DNA of 34,184 bases from Vicinamibacterales bacterium. GTDB taxonomy: Bacteria > Acidobacteriota > Vicinamibacteria > Vicinamibacterales > UBA8438. The stretch lies in contig JAPYUM010000041.1 of NCBI GenBank assembly GCA_029940535.1, positions 1 through 34,184 of the forward strand, given 5' to 3'. The position numbers and the translations under genes are program-made. Below the pieces are notes generated by a model. It had not been told where the DNA came from, did no database searches, and saw nothing but the letters and a program-made list of their open reading frames with translations. The stretch's first letter is position 1, and every line of letters starts with the position of its first letter. This document shows positions 1 to 8,511 of this stretch, in pieces.

Positions 1-2
1 GC

Positions 3-1040
3 CGGGCGTGGCTGCGGCTGGCTGGGCTCGGGTCGCTGACCGGCGGCGTCGCCGCTGTGGCGCAAGGCACGGTCGGCGGTCAAGGGACACCTGAGGGCGT
101 CTCCGGTCCGGATCATCGCGGCAACGCAATGGGTCCCGTCGGCCGCGTGTCCACCGAGACGTTCGATCCAACCCGGTTCTTACGCGCCTGGAACTTCTCG
201 GATCTTCCGGCTGACGAGCGGGCGCGATTCTACCGCGAAACGCCCCGGACTGACGGCACCACCTTGCGCGAATACGAGATGGTCGCGATTGACCGCGACA
301 TCGAGATTGCGCCCGGCGTGTTCTTTCCGGCCTGGACCTACAACGGGCAGGTGCCCGGTCCGACGCTCCGGGCCACCGCCGGTGACCGTCTCCGGATCAA
401 CTTCATCAACCAGGGGTCGCACCCGCACACGCTGCATTTTCACGGCTGGCATCAACCGGAGATGGATGGGGCGCTGCCGGCCCACCAAGTGTTGCCGGGC
501 GAGAGTTTTGTCTACGAGTTTGATGCAGACCCGTTCGGCGTGCACCTGTATCACTGTCACGCGAATCCGCTGAAGCGGCATGTACACAAAGGACTGTACG
601 GCGCGTTCATCATCGATCCTCCGGCCACGTCGCCACGGCCGCCGGCCGACGAAATGGTGATGGTGCTCAACGCGTTCGACACCAATTTCGACGCCGAGAA
701 CGAGGTGTATGCCGCCAACACGGTGGCCAGTTTCTACCTGCAGGAACCGATTCGCGTCCAGGTGGGCCAGCTGGTGCGCATGTATGTGGTCAACCTCACC
801 GAGTTTGATCTGATCAACAGCATGCATCTGCACGGGATGTTCTTCGATGTGTTCAAGACCGGAACCTCGCTGACCGCCTCCGAGTCTACCGACACCATCA
901 TGCTGTGTCAGGGCGAGCGGGCGATTCTGGAAACCACGTTCCGTTATCCCGGCGAGTTCATGTTCCACGCCCACCAGAGCGAGTTTGCGGAGCTGGGCTG
1001 GATGGGTCTGTTTCGAGCGGAGGCCCGAAGTGCCGCTTGA
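3..1040 (+). CDS. Two-domain multicopper oxidase, 5' end outside window
   Basis: Cupredoxin-fold copper oxidase, expected to act in the periplasm. The frame is open from base 3, so the start lies upstream. The first visible residues (hydrophobic, Gly/Ala-rich, ending near Val-Ala-Gln-Gly) look like the end of an export signal; the GTG at 57 is the first possible start inside the window but is probably internal. Counting from that GTG, copper motifs are HFHGWH (127-132), YHCH with a later His (165-175), HLHG (257-260) and HAH (304-306). The Cys ligand of a type 1 site is present only in domain 1; the domain 2 motif has Ala in place of Cys. That pattern fits a two-domain oxidase with one type 1 centre per chain and trinuclear sites between subunits. 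The ZIP gene follows with a short overlap. Substrate is unknown; a nitrite-reductase-like role cannot be excluded. Confidence 0.88.
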   Translation, partial: RAWLRLAGLGSLTGGVAAVAQGTVGGQGTPEGVSGPDHRGNAMGPVGRVSTETFDPTRFLRAWNFSDLPADERARFYRETPRTDGTTLREYEMVAIDRDIEIAPGVFFPAWTYNGQVPGPTLRATAGDRLRINFINQGSHPHTLHFHGWHQPEMDGALPAHQVLPGESFVYEFDADPFGVHLYHCHANPLKRHVHKGLYGAFIIDPPATSPRPPADEMVMVLNAFDTNFDAENEVYAANTVASFYLQEPIRVQVGQLVRMYVVNLTEFDLINSMHLHGMFFDVFKTGTSLTASESTDTIMLCQGERAILETTFRYPGEFMFHAHQSEFAELGWMGLFRAEARSAA

Positions 1041-2253
1041 AGCGCGCGCCGCCGCCCCAGCCGCCGACCGACCTGTGCGGGGACCGCTGCTCTGGGTCCT
1101 CGCGGCGCTGCCTTTGGTTCTGCTTGGCGGATTGCTGGGGTTGATGGTGTGGTCCGGTCCGGCCGACCTCCTCCGAGGCGAGGCGTACCCACCGGTGGAG
1201 GACCTGGCGTTCCAACGGATCACGCTCGGACCAGACGGCATTGTCGCCACCGTGTTCAACGACGGTCCAGACCCGGTGACCATCGCCCAGGTGCAGGTGG
1301 ACGATGCGTTCTGGGGGTTTTCCGCCGATCCAGGCACGACGCTGGTGCATCTCGGGCGCACAACCCTGACGATTCCCTATCCCTGGGTGCAGGGGGACAC
1401 GCATGTCGTGCGGGTTGTGACCGCCACCGGGGTCACCCTCGACCACGAGGTCGCCGTCGCGGTCGAGACACCGCGGGCCGATGCGCGGTTTCTCGGCATT
1501 TTCGCGCTGATCGGGCTGTATGTCGGGGTCATCCCGGTCGCCATCGGTCTGCTCTGGCTACCGCTTGTCTCGCGGACGGGCCGTACCGGTCTCGACTTCC
1601 TGCTTGCGCTGACGGTCGGCCTGTTGCTGTTCCTGCTCATCGAGGCGGGCCAGGACGGGCTGGAGGCGGCGGCGCTGGCGCCCGGGTCGTTCCAGGGGGT
1701 GGCGCTGTTCGCGTTCGGCGCGCTCGCGGCGTTCATCGGACTCGAGATGGTGGGCGGGTGGTTACGTGGTCGACGGGCGGAAACCGGTGAGGCTGGCCGC
1801 GGGTGGGCCCTGGCCCTGCTGGTGGCTACCGGCATCGGCCTGCACAACTTCGGAGAAGGCTTGGCGATTGGCGCCGCGTTCTCGCTCGGCGAGGCGGCGC
1901 TGGGCACCGTGTTGATTGTGGGCTTCACGCTGCACAACACCACCGAAGGGCTGGCGATTGTCGCGCCGTTGGCGCACGAGCGGGTCCGGCTCTCTCAGCT
2001 CGTCCGTCTGGGCGCGTTGGGCGGCGGGCCGACGATCGTCGGCGCCTGGATCGGTGGGCTCGTCTATTCCCCGATCTGGTCGGTGCTCTGTCTCGCGCTC
2101 GGCGCGGGGGCCATCGCCCAGGTGATCGTCCAGCTGTCGCACCAGATGGTCGGTGACAGGTCATTCGCCAGGTATATGACGACCGCACCGGTCGCGAGCG
2201 GTCTCTTCGCCGGGGTGGCGGTGATGTACGTGACGGGGCTCATTGTCGGATGA
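1030..2253 (+). CDS. ZIP family metal transporter with N-terminal extracytoplasmic domain
   Basis: Predicted divalent metal permease of the inner membrane. The ZIP signature appears twice: HNFGEG near residue 272 and HNTTEG near 302, in consecutive membrane helices, which form the metal path in this family. A membrane anchor (about residues 20-42) is followed by roughly 110 residues without membrane segments and rich in beta-type sequence, then seven or so hydrophobic helices. This extra domain is not part of the ordinary ZIP core. I chose GTG 1030 because GGAGG lies six bases upstream and it overlaps the oxidase stop by 11 bases; a TTG at 985 would extend the protein by 15 residues without a better ribosome site. 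Tight coupling to a copper oxidase suggests a joint metal role, but the transported ion is not determined by sequence alone. Confidence 0.87.
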   Translation: MPLEARAAAPAADRPVRGPLLWVLAALPLVLLGGLLGLMVWSGPADLLRGEAYPPVEDLAFQRITLGPDGIVATVFNDGPDPVTIAQVQVDDAFWGFSADPGTTLVHLGRTTLTIPYPWVQGDTHVVRVVTATGVTLDHEVAVAVETPRADARFLGIFALIGLYVGVIPVAIGLLWLPLVSRTGRTGLDFLLALTVGLLLFLLIEAGQDGLEAAALAPGSFQGVALFAFGALAAFIGLEMVGGWLRGRRAETGEAGRGWALALLVATGIGLHNFGEGLAIGAAFSLGEAALGTVLIVGFTLHNTTEGLAIVAPLAHERVRLSQLVRLGALGGGPTIVGAWIGGLVYSPIWSVLCLALGAGAIAQVIVQLSHQMVGDRSFARYMTTAPVASGLFAGVAVMYVTGLIVG

Positions 2254-2295
2254 GGGTGGTTGAGGATGTTGGACGGTCGAGCTGAGGGTAGAGAC

Positions 2296-2715
2296 ATGGT
2301 GAAGAATCAGCGTCACGGGGCTCGCGGTGCGGTGGCGGCGGTGCTGGCCGCAGCGATCGGTCTGCTCTGTGTGGTGCTGCTGTTGCCATTGACCGCCAGC
2401 ACGAGCGCGGCCGTGCGGGAGATCACGCTCGTCACTCGGGACATGGCCTTCTATTTGGAGGGCGAGTCGGAGCCAAACCCCACGATTCAGCTGCGGGCCG
2501 GCGAAGAGGTGCGATTCACCGTCCTCAATCGGGACCCCGGTCTTACCCACAACCTCGCCGTCGAGGCCTGGGGCCTCGAAACTCGCTATCTCAAGACCGA
2601 AGCGTCGACGACGGTGCTTGTGCGCGCCCCCGCGCGACCCGGCCGTCAGGTCTACGTCTGTGTGCCGCACGATAAGATGATGCGCGGCATCATCGAAGTC
2701 GTGGCAGGCGACTGA
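2296..2715 (+). CDS. Small membrane-anchored or secreted cupredoxin
   Basis: A 139-residue protein with a hydrophobic N-terminal stretch (residues about 11-36, signal peptide or anchor) and one blue-copper-like domain. Candidate type 1 copper ligands are the His of THNLAV and the C-terminal cluster CVPHDKMM, which supplies Cys, His and Met in the usual order. Such proteins carry electrons or copper in the periplasm. The ATG at 2296 has GAGGG eight bases upstream; upstream starts at 2260 and 2266 lack this and would add a hydrophilic tail before the signal. It follows the ZIP gene by 42 bases and probably belongs to the same transcript as the multicopper oxidase, for which it could be an electron donor or copper source (inference). 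Confidence 0.8.
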   Translation: MVKNQRHGARGAVAAVLAAAIGLLCVVLLLPLTASTSAAVREITLVTRDMAFYLEGESEPNPTIQLRAGEEVRFTVLNRDPGLTHNLAVEAWGLETRYLKTEASTTVLVRAPARPGRQVYVCVPHDKMMRGIIEVVAGD

Positions 2716-2760
2716 CTCGGGACGTTCAGGCCGGCCTCCACTCTTCGAACGCCCCGCTTG

Positions 2761-3204
2761 ATGGAACTCGATACGACCAACTGGTCTGGAGAGGGGACGT
2801 TCACCCAGACCTTGATCGACGCGCTGCACGCCGTCGAGCAGGTATCCCTGCTCCGCGTAGAGGACGCGTCGTCGTCGCGTTCGGACGTCGAGTTCAACTT
2901 CATCAGCAATGAGCTGTTCCTCCGGTTCGACACCCGCGATCGACAGGTACGTGGCAAGATGTTGGGTATTGTGCCGGTCACCCGAACGGTGACCGAACCG
3001 GTGATGACTGTGAGCGATCTCGAGCGCGCGTTCTGCGAGATCGACGAGGTCGGACCGCCCGACTACGCCGACGCCGGGATGCTGCAGTACCTACGAACGG
3101 AGCGAATCGTGCCGCCCTATCAAACTCGCGGATACAAGCTCGTCGAGCTCGTCAGGATTTACGAGGCGGGCTCCGAGTCGCGGCAGGCACCGGACGATGT
3201 CTGA
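2761..3204 (+). CDS. Hypothetical protein, coupled pair (first gene)
   Basis: Unrecognised soluble protein of 147 residues without signal peptide or membrane segment. It has a short N-terminal helix-like part followed by alternating beta and helix sequence, with a basic-aromatic segment near residues 110-130 (RIVPPYQTRGYK). No catalytic motif is evident. ATG 2761 is used rather than the adjacent TTG at 2758. Its stop overlaps the next gene by eight bases, so the two are probably translated together and may act together. Codon use is like that of neighbouring genes, so I regard it as real. Confidence 0.65.
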   Translation: MELDTTNWSGEGTFTQTLIDALHAVEQVSLLRVEDASSSRSDVEFNFISNELFLRFDTRDRQVRGKMLGIVPVTRTVTEPVMTVSDLERAFCEIDEVGPPDYADAGMLQYLRTERIVPPYQTRGYKLVELVRIYEAGSESRQAPDDV

Positions 3205-3628
3205 GATGTCCGATGTCAGTCGGCGAGTGCGGGCCACCATCGAGCAAGCCCGGTCGGACGCGGCGGATCGTCGCGCGCGGGCCGAACGCGACGGAGCCCA
3301 CGCCCGAGAGTTCCTGGAATTGACCGCCACGCCGGTCTTGCGCCAGTTCGCATCCGTGCTCAAGTCGGAGGGGTTTTTCTTTCGCTTGTCGACACCGGCC
3401 GGAGCAGTTCGGCTTGTGTCGGAGTCTCGTCACGAAGACTTCATCGACCTGGCCGTCGATACCACCCAGGACCCCGTGACGATCATGACGGCAGTGAGCC
3501 ACCTGCGTGGGAAACGGGTGTCCACGGCGGAACGCCCGCTGCGTCCCGGCGTCGAGATTGACCAGTTGACGGACGAAGACGTGCTCGAGTTCCTGCTCGA
3601 GGCCCTCCCCGTATTCGCCGCCCGCTAG
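3197..3628 (+). CDS. Hypothetical protein, coupled pair (second gene)
   Basis: Unrecognised 143-residue soluble protein. The first 45 residues are charged and Ala/Arg-rich and likely form a long helix or short coiled coil; the rest looks like a small alpha/beta domain (KSEGFFFRLSTPAG, then SRHEDFIDLAVDT) ending in an acidic helix. It has no signal peptide and no known motif. The start overlaps the preceding stop by eight bases, indicating translational coupling; a second ATG lies three codons downstream at 3206 and could be the actual start. The pair is followed by an interspersed repeat and a convergent gene. Confidence 0.65.
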   Translation: MSEMSDVSRRVRATIEQARSDAADRRARAERDGAHAREFLELTATPVLRQFASVLKSEGFFFRLSTPAGAVRLVSESRHEDFIDLAVDTTQDPVTIMTAVSHLRGKRVSTAERPLRPGVEIDQLTDEDVLEFLLEALPVFAAR

Positions 3629-3660
3629 GTTTCAGTAGGGGGCTGGGTTTGGTGTTGCTT

Positions 3661-3712
3661 CGTGGCGCAGGCCTTTAGGCCTGCGATCACACGGCTGAAG
3701 CCGTGCGCCACA
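3661..3712. repeat. Cloverleaf-like interspersed repeat, full copy
   Basis: About 50 bases with three nested inverted repeats. Outer arms GTGGCGCA (3662-3669) and TGCGCCAC (3704-3711) enclose two hairpins, CAGGCCTTTAGGCCTG and CACGGCTGAAGCCGTG. It lies between two convergent genes, where it could also end transcription. A shortened, diverged copy is at 32205-32235. Repeats of this general form are common between genes in acidobacterial genomes (recollection, not checked). Confidence 0.8.
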
Positions 3713-3771
3713 ATGAGAGATCTGTGGCCCGGTCGAGGTGGGTCGGCTGTCCCGGATTGCGGTCGGTTGGC

Positions 3772-4485
3772 CTACGGGATGCGGAACTGGATCGTGGCGA
3801 CCGTGCTGATTCTGCCAAGATTGAGCGTGGTTCCCGCGAAGACCGGTCCGTTGAGCCGGGCGTCTCTAGCCCGATAGCGAACTTCGCCGCCGATGTTGAC
3901 GGAACCGACCGGCACGCGTACGCCGCCGAAGACGACTGGTCCGGCGGTAATGCCCTGGTCGATGGCACTGGACTGGCCCGATATGGCCCCGGTGAAAATG
4001 CGTTCCTCCGTGTATCGCCAGAAGTGGGCGGTGGCACCACCACCGACGTATGGCTGGACGCGCCCGTCCCGGGTCAGGGGAAAGAGGCGAGCCGTAATCG
4101 GGAAAGAGACGGTGCGGACGGTCATATCCACGGCCAGGCTGTTCCCGGTCGTGGCCTCGTCGATGGGCTGCGTGCCTGACACCGTCCGCTGATAGAACTC
4201 CAGGCCGGCGCCCGCCTCGATATAGTCGCCGAAGGCCAGCATCCAGTCCCCGCCAACGATGATGTTGTCGAAGTCTCCGATGTCAAACGTCTGAAAGCCC
4301 CGGTTGGCTTTCAGGACGTCCTCGTTGGAGCGGCTGCTCTCGGAGACAACCGAGAACTGGCCCACACTGATACCGACGACCTGCTGTGCGTCGGCCACAC
4401 CCGAAACCGACAGCATGCCGACCAGCAGGGACAGCCACCACCCGCCGACATGAGTCCCGCGATCCGCATTCGGTCTGCGTCCCAC
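3772..4485 (-). CDS. Outer-membrane beta-barrel protein
   Basis: 237-residue protein with an N-terminal signal peptide (hydrophobic stretch about residues 15-30, ending in SGVADAQQ). The remainder has alternating amphipathic strands typical of an eight- to ten-stranded barrel (for example GVRVPVGSVNIGGEVRYRAR and the last strand STVATIQFRIP). The chain ends close to an aromatic residue but not in a terminal Phe. GTG 4485 is preferred because it overlaps the stop of the upstream CoA-transferase gene by one base (TAGTG), a coupling arrangement; an in-frame ATG at about codon 24 would destroy the signal. Function is unknown; OmpA-like or OmpW-like small barrels are the nearest description. Confidence 0.78.
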   Translation of the reverse strand: MGRRPNADRGTHVGGWWLSLLVGMLSVSGVADAQQVVGISVGQFSVVSESSRSNEDVLKANRGFQTFDIGDFDNIIVGGDWMLAFGDYIEAGAGLEFYQRTVSGTQPIDEATTGNSLAVDMTVRTVSFPITARLFPLTRDGRVQPYVGGGATAHFWRYTEERIFTGAISGQSSAIDQGITAGPVVFGGVRVPVGSVNIGGEVRYRARDARLNGPVFAGTTLNLGRISTVATIQFRIP

Positions 4486-5705
4486 TAGATCACCTTCTCC
4501 TGTTCCAGCGCGGAGATACCGGCCGCGTCGTATCCCAACTCTTCGAGTATCGCGTGGCTGTGCTGACCCAGGACCGGCGGTGGCATCCGCACGCTACCGG
4601 GGGTGCCTGCCAGCTTGACGGGAACGCCCATTACAGTGATGTCGCCCGCCTTGGGATGGTTCAGCGGCAGCACCATCATCCGTTCGATCAGTTGCGGGTC
4701 CGAGAGCACCTCAGCCAGGTCGCGCACCGCCCCGCAGGGGACGCCGGCGGTCTTGAGCGCGTCGAGCCATGCGCCTCTGGACCGGGTGCGCAGCCGCTCC
4801 GCCAGCAACGGTCGCAGGGCGTCCTGATTCTCGACGCGACTCTTGTTCGTGGCGAAACGGTCGTCTTCGGCCAGGGCCGGCGCCTCTACCACCGCGCAGA
4901 ACTTGACGAATAACCCGTCGTTCCCACACGCGACGACGATGTCGCCATCCGAGGCGGTGAACGTCTCGTAGGGCACGATGGTCGGATGCTGGTTACCGAG
5001 GCGAGGTGGCGCCTGGCCGGTCGCGAAACAGATGCCGGCCTGATAGGTGAGCAACGCGGCGACGGAATCGAGCATCCCGACATCGATATATTGGCCCTGT
5101 CCCAGGCGCTCGCGGGCGAGAAGCCCCATGGCCACCCCGTAGGCCGCGAACATGCCGGACACGATGTCGGCGATGGCGACGCCGAGACGATACGGGGTGC
5201 CGCCACCTGGTCCGGTGATGCTCATCAGTCCGCCTTCGCCCTGCATGACCGCGTCATAGCCTGGTTCGGAACGGCGAGGTCCGGTCTGCCCGAAGCCTGA
5301 AATCGAGCAGTAGACGAGACGCGGATGAATAGCCGACACCGCGTCGTACCCGAGGCCCTGTCGCTCGAGCGTACCGGGTCGAAAGTTCTCGACCAGGACG
5401 TCGGCGTTGGCGATGAGCTTGTCGAGCACCGCTCGTCCCTCGGGGCGCTTGAAGTTGAGCGTCACGCTCTCTTTGTTCCGGTTGACGCTGAGGAAATAGG
5501 AGCTCTCGCCGTTTTGGAACGGTGGTCCCCACCCGCGGGTGTCGTCGCCCTTGCCTGGTTGCTCCACCTTGATGACCCGAGCCCCCATATCGCCCAGCAT
5601 CATCGTGCAATATGGGCCGGACAGAACGCGCGTCAAATCGAGCACCGTTAGCCCGGCCAAGGCCCCGCCGGTCGCTGGTGTGGACGTAGCACTGGTATCG
5701 CTCAT
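4485..5705 (-). CDS. Class III CoA transferase (CaiB/BaiF family)
   Basis: Transfers CoA between a CoA thioester and a free carboxylic acid. The N-terminal half has the family pattern: LTVLDLTRVLSGPYCTMM, MGARVIKVEQP, FLSVNRNKESV and DVLVENFRPGT. The expected catalytic aspartate is in PGYDAVMQGEGG. Length (406 residues) is normal. I start at ATG 5705, giving 34 bases after the upstream stop; a GTG at 5768 would add 21 low-complexity residues and overlap the aminotransferase gene. It shares an operon with rmuC, an aminotransferase and a barrel protein. Acid and CoA donor cannot be told from sequence; formyl, oxalyl, succinyl and carnitine-type substrates all occur in the family. Confidence 0.9.
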   Translation of the reverse strand: MSDTSATSTPATGGALAGLTVLDLTRVLSGPYCTMMLGDMGARVIKVEQPGKGDDTRGWGPPFQNGESSYFLSVNRNKESVTLNFKRPEGRAVLDKLIANADVLVENFRPGTLERQGLGYDAVSAIHPRLVYCSISGFGQTGPRRSEPGYDAVMQGEGGLMSITGPGGGTPYRLGVAIADIVSGMFAAYGVAMGLLARERLGQGQYIDVGMLDSVAALLTYQAGICFATGQAPPRLGNQHPTIVPYETFTASDGDIVVACGNDGLFVKFCAVVEAPALAEDDRFATNKSRVENQDALRPLLAERLRTRSRGAWLDALKTAGVPCGAVRDLAEVLSDPQLIERMMVLPLNHPKAGDITVMGVPVKLAGTPGSVRMPPPVLGQHSHAILEELGYDAAGISALEQEKVI

Positions 5706-5739
5706 CGTGTCTGTGTCTCTCTGTCTCAGGTCGTGGTGG

Positions 5740-6852
5740 TCAGGTCTGGGCCGCGATGGCTCGCCCAAGCCGCTCCAGCCCGGCGCTCAGCGGTGCCGAC
5801 TCACCGCCGATGCCCAGCCGGACATGGTAGTCCAGGCCGAAGTGTGCGCCGGGGACGACGAGCAGGTCATGCTCCACGCGAATCGCTTCGGCCAACGCCG
5901 TCGAGTCCCGGGACCCTGAATAGCCTACCAGGGTGACCCCGCCGGCTTCCGGAGGAATCTGGTGGACGCTGGGCTGTCTGGACACCCAGGCGGCGACCGT
6001 CTCCTGATTTTGCCTGAGGATACGACGCGTGCGCTGCAGCAGGCGGTCCCGCCGTGCCGGTGCAAGTGCCGCTCGCGCCAGCCGATCGCTGACGGCGCCG
6101 GTCGCGATGGAGGTGTAGTCTCGCCGACCCCACAGGTCGTCGATGATGTCCGACGGACCGGCGACCCATCCGATACGGAGTCCAGGCAGCCCGTAGGCCT
6201 TCGACAGGCCGGCGGTGATGAGCACCCGGTCGTATCGGCCCCAGGCGGTCGGCGTCGCCCGTCCATCGAGTTCCGCCCCTCGGTAGATCTCGTCCGCCAG
6301 CACCCAGCACCCGTGGGTGGCGGCAATGTCGCACAGCTCGATCACGTCCGCCTCACTCAAACGGCTCCCGGTGGGGTTGTTCGGGTTGCAGACGGCGATC
6401 AGGCGGGTCCGGTCGGTGACGGCCGTCCGGACGGCGTCGAGGTCGAGTGTCCAGCGAGACGGCTCCGCACGCAGCCAGACCTCACGGACGGTGGCGCCAA
6501 ACGCCCTGGCCAATCCGGGAATCTGCATGTAGTTGGGTTGGATGCTGACGACCTCGTCGCCGGGCGTGATCAGCGTCCAGCAAGAGACGAAGTTCGCTTC
6601 CGAGCCACCGTTGGTGACCAGGATGTCAGCCGGAGTCGCCCCCGGATAGAGGGCGGCGATCCGTTCTCGCAGCGCGACCGTGCCATTGGTCTGGGTGTAC
6701 GACAGCGGCTGCTCCAGCAGCGAGTCGACGTCATCGGGCTCCAGCAGATCACGAACTCGAAGCGGGTGCACGCCACTCTCGGACAGGTTGATGCCAACCG
6801 TATGTTCGTACCGGGACTGCCAGCGCTCCAGTTCGAACGGCTCGATCGGCAT
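5740..6852 (-). CDS. PLP-dependent aminotransferase, class I/II
   Basis: 370-residue fold-type I aminotransferase. The PLP lysine is in GLSKAYGLPGLRIGW; other family marks are TNGGSEANF (phosphate-side loop), CNPNNPTG (Asn contacting PLP) and LADEIYRG (Asp paired with the PLP nitrogen). Near-complete length and uninterrupted. ATG 6852 begins 18 bases after the rmuC stop. The amino donor and acceptor cannot be assigned; members of this group include aspartate/tyrosine-type enzymes and cysteine-S-conjugate lyases. Linkage with a CoA transferase could mean amino-acid catabolism (inference). Confidence 0.9.
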   Translation of the reverse strand: MPIEPFELERWQSRYEHTVGINLSESGVHPLRVRDLLEPDDVDSLLEQPLSYTQTNGTVALRERIAALYPGATPADILVTNGGSEANFVSCWTLITPGDEVVSIQPNYMQIPGLARAFGATVREVWLRAEPSRWTLDLDAVRTAVTDRTRLIAVCNPNNPTGSRLSEADVIELCDIAATHGCWVLADEIYRGAELDGRATPTAWGRYDRVLITAGLSKAYGLPGLRIGWVAGPSDIIDDLWGRRDYTSIATGAVSDRLARAALAPARRDRLLQRTRRILRQNQETVAAWVSRQPSVHQIPPEAGGVTLVGYSGSRDSTALAEAIRVEHDLLVVPGAHFGLDYHVRLGIGGESAPLSAGLERLGRAIAAQT

Positions 6853-6870
6853 GATGGCGGAGACGTTGTG

Positions 6871-8295
6871 TCAGTCGGCGTCCGGGTCGTCGGACGCGGG
6901 CGGAGCGTCGAGATCGCCGAACAGGTCGGCCATCTCGGGAGCTTGCAATGGGCGCGGTCTTCGCTCGACCAGCGGGGTCTCGGGAATCGGTTCCGTGGCG
7001 CTGACCCCGAGTTCCTTGAACCGCCGGGCGGTCACCAGCACCCGCGACTCGATGGTTCCCACTGTCTTGTTGTAGGCGTCGACGGTGCGCGTGATTCCCC
7101 GACCGAGCTCGTCGAGATGTCCGGCCAGCCGGTAGATCCGCTCGTAGAGCTCACGGCCCAGGGTGCTCACGGTTTCGGCGTTTCGTGCAATACGTTCCTG
7201 CTGCCAGCCATAGGCGACCGCCCGGAGCAGCGCGATCAGCGTCAGCGGACTCGCGGGAATCACGCGCTGTCCGACACCGAACTCGATCAATCCCGGGTCG
7301 TGCTGGAGCGCCGCGCTGAAATAGCCCTCACCGGGCAAGAACATGAAGACGAACTCTGGCGCGGGCTGGAACTGGGTCCAGTACCCGCGGCTGCCGAGTT
7401 GCACCATGTGGGCCCGCACTTGGCCGGCGTGTTCGCGCAACTTCGCGACCCGCTCGTCGTCCTTCTCCGTTTCGGCTGCCTCTCGATACGCGACGTAGGG
7501 TACCTTGGCGTCGACCACGATGTTTCGACCGCCCGGCAGTTTTACCACCATATCCGGCACCAGTTTGCCGTCGGCGGTCTGGACGGTGGTTTTCTCCGAG
7601 AAGTCGCAATGGTCGATCATGCCGGCCAGTTCGACGACGCGTCGCAACTGCACCTCGCCCCACCCACCGCGCACATGGGGGGTTTGCAGCGCTCGTTCCA
7701 GGTGCGTCGTGGCCGTGGCCAGGGTCTGAAGCTGTTCTCTCATCTGCGCCTGCGATCTGGCGCGCTCCGTCTCGACTTCCTGCAGCTTGGCGTTGACCTG
7801 ACCCAGCGTCTCTTGGAGCGGTTTGACCAGCCCATCGATGGAGCGCTGACGATGGTCGAGATCCACCGCGGCCTGTTTCTGGAATTCGCTCAGCGACGTC
7901 TTTGCGAGCTGGAGGAACGATTGGTTGTTCGCCCGCAACGCGTCCGCCGACACGGATGCGAACGCTTCGCGCAGTGTGTGCTCTGCTTGCTCGAACAGCC
8001 GGATCCGGTCGGCGCCCAAGCGGCGCTCCCCGTCCAGCTCGGCCGTCGCGCGGACCAGCCGCTCGGCCTGTTCGCCGGCGTGCGCGCGTGCCTCGGCCAA
8101 CTCGTGCCCGCGAGCCTCGAGGGCCGCGTCGAGCTGTGTGATCCGCTTCGCGATCTCGTCGGCGCGCGCGCGGGCCGCCGCCGCCTCCGCCTGCGGTCCG
8201 GCCGTGCGCTCGCCCAGTCGACCCAGTCCCCAGCCGGCAAGGCCGCCCACGGCCAGACCAAGTGCCACTCCTACGAGCATCGAGACGGTGTCCAC
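6871..8295 (-). CDS. rmuC: RmuC family DNA recombination protein
   Basis: RmuC-family protein of 474 residues. An N-terminal membrane anchor (GVALGLAVGGLAGWGLG) precedes a long Ala/Glu/Arg-rich coiled coil (about residues 30-170), followed by the conserved nuclease-like core with VRGGWGEVQLRR, DMVVKLPGGRNIVVDAKVPY and FMFLPGEGYF. The family limits inversions and rearrangements at short inverted repeats. GTG 8295 is listed; ATG 8280, five codons in, is an equally possible start and neither has a clear ribosome site. It heads the minus-strand run and diverges from the sulfur cluster. The C-terminal tail is acidic. Confidence 0.92.
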   Translation of the reverse strand: MDTVSMLVGVALGLAVGGLAGWGLGRLGERTAGPQAEAAAARARADEIAKRITQLDAALEARGHELAEARAHAGEQAERLVRATAELDGERRLGADRIRLFEQAEHTLREAFASVSADALRANNQSFLQLAKTSLSEFQKQAAVDLDHRQRSIDGLVKPLQETLGQVNAKLQEVETERARSQAQMREQLQTLATATTHLERALQTPHVRGGWGEVQLRRVVELAGMIDHCDFSEKTTVQTADGKLVPDMVVKLPGGRNIVVDAKVPYVAYREAAETEKDDERVAKLREHAGQVRAHMVQLGSRGYWTQFQPAPEFVFMFLPGEGYFSAALQHDPGLIEFGVGQRVIPASPLTLIALLRAVAYGWQQERIARNAETVSTLGRELYERIYRLAGHLDELGRGITRTVDAYNKTVGTIESRVLVTARRFKELGVSATEPIPETPLVERRPRPLQAPEMADLFGDLDAPPASDDPDAD

Positions 8296-8412
8296 TGCGT
8301 TCGCTTACCTGGGCCGTGGGGGTGTGACGCCAGTGCCGGGATCTGAGCCCGACTGTGACGCGTCTCACAAGTGTAACCGGTGGGGCGGTCGTGGCGACGG
8401 GTCCTCGCCACC

Positions 8413-8441
8413 TTGAAGCCGGTCAGAGGGCAGCATAAGAT
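8413..8441 (+). promoter_or_regulatory. Candidate sigma-70 promoter for the sulfur cluster
   Basis: TTGAAG (8413-8418) and TAAGAT (8436-8441) are separated by exactly 17 bases, each matching four of six consensus positions. It lies in the 216-base divergent gap after the rmuC start and would give a leader of about 60 bases before the ATG at 8512. No clear operator was seen around it. Confidence 0.5.
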
Positions 8442-8511
8442 AAGCGGTTCTAGTGTCCTGCCAGCAAACGACTGGGGCCGGAGACACGCTCACACGAGGA
8501 CTGACCAGGGA

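Noticed and set aside
180-1361. 393-codon minus-strand frame over the multicopper oxidase
   Set aside because: Arg/Ser/His-rich shadow of the coding strand with no family match.
5962-8346. 794-codon plus-strand frame across the aminotransferase and rmuC genes
   Set aside because: Spans two genes that are well supported on the minus strand, with no motif of its own; antisense shadow.
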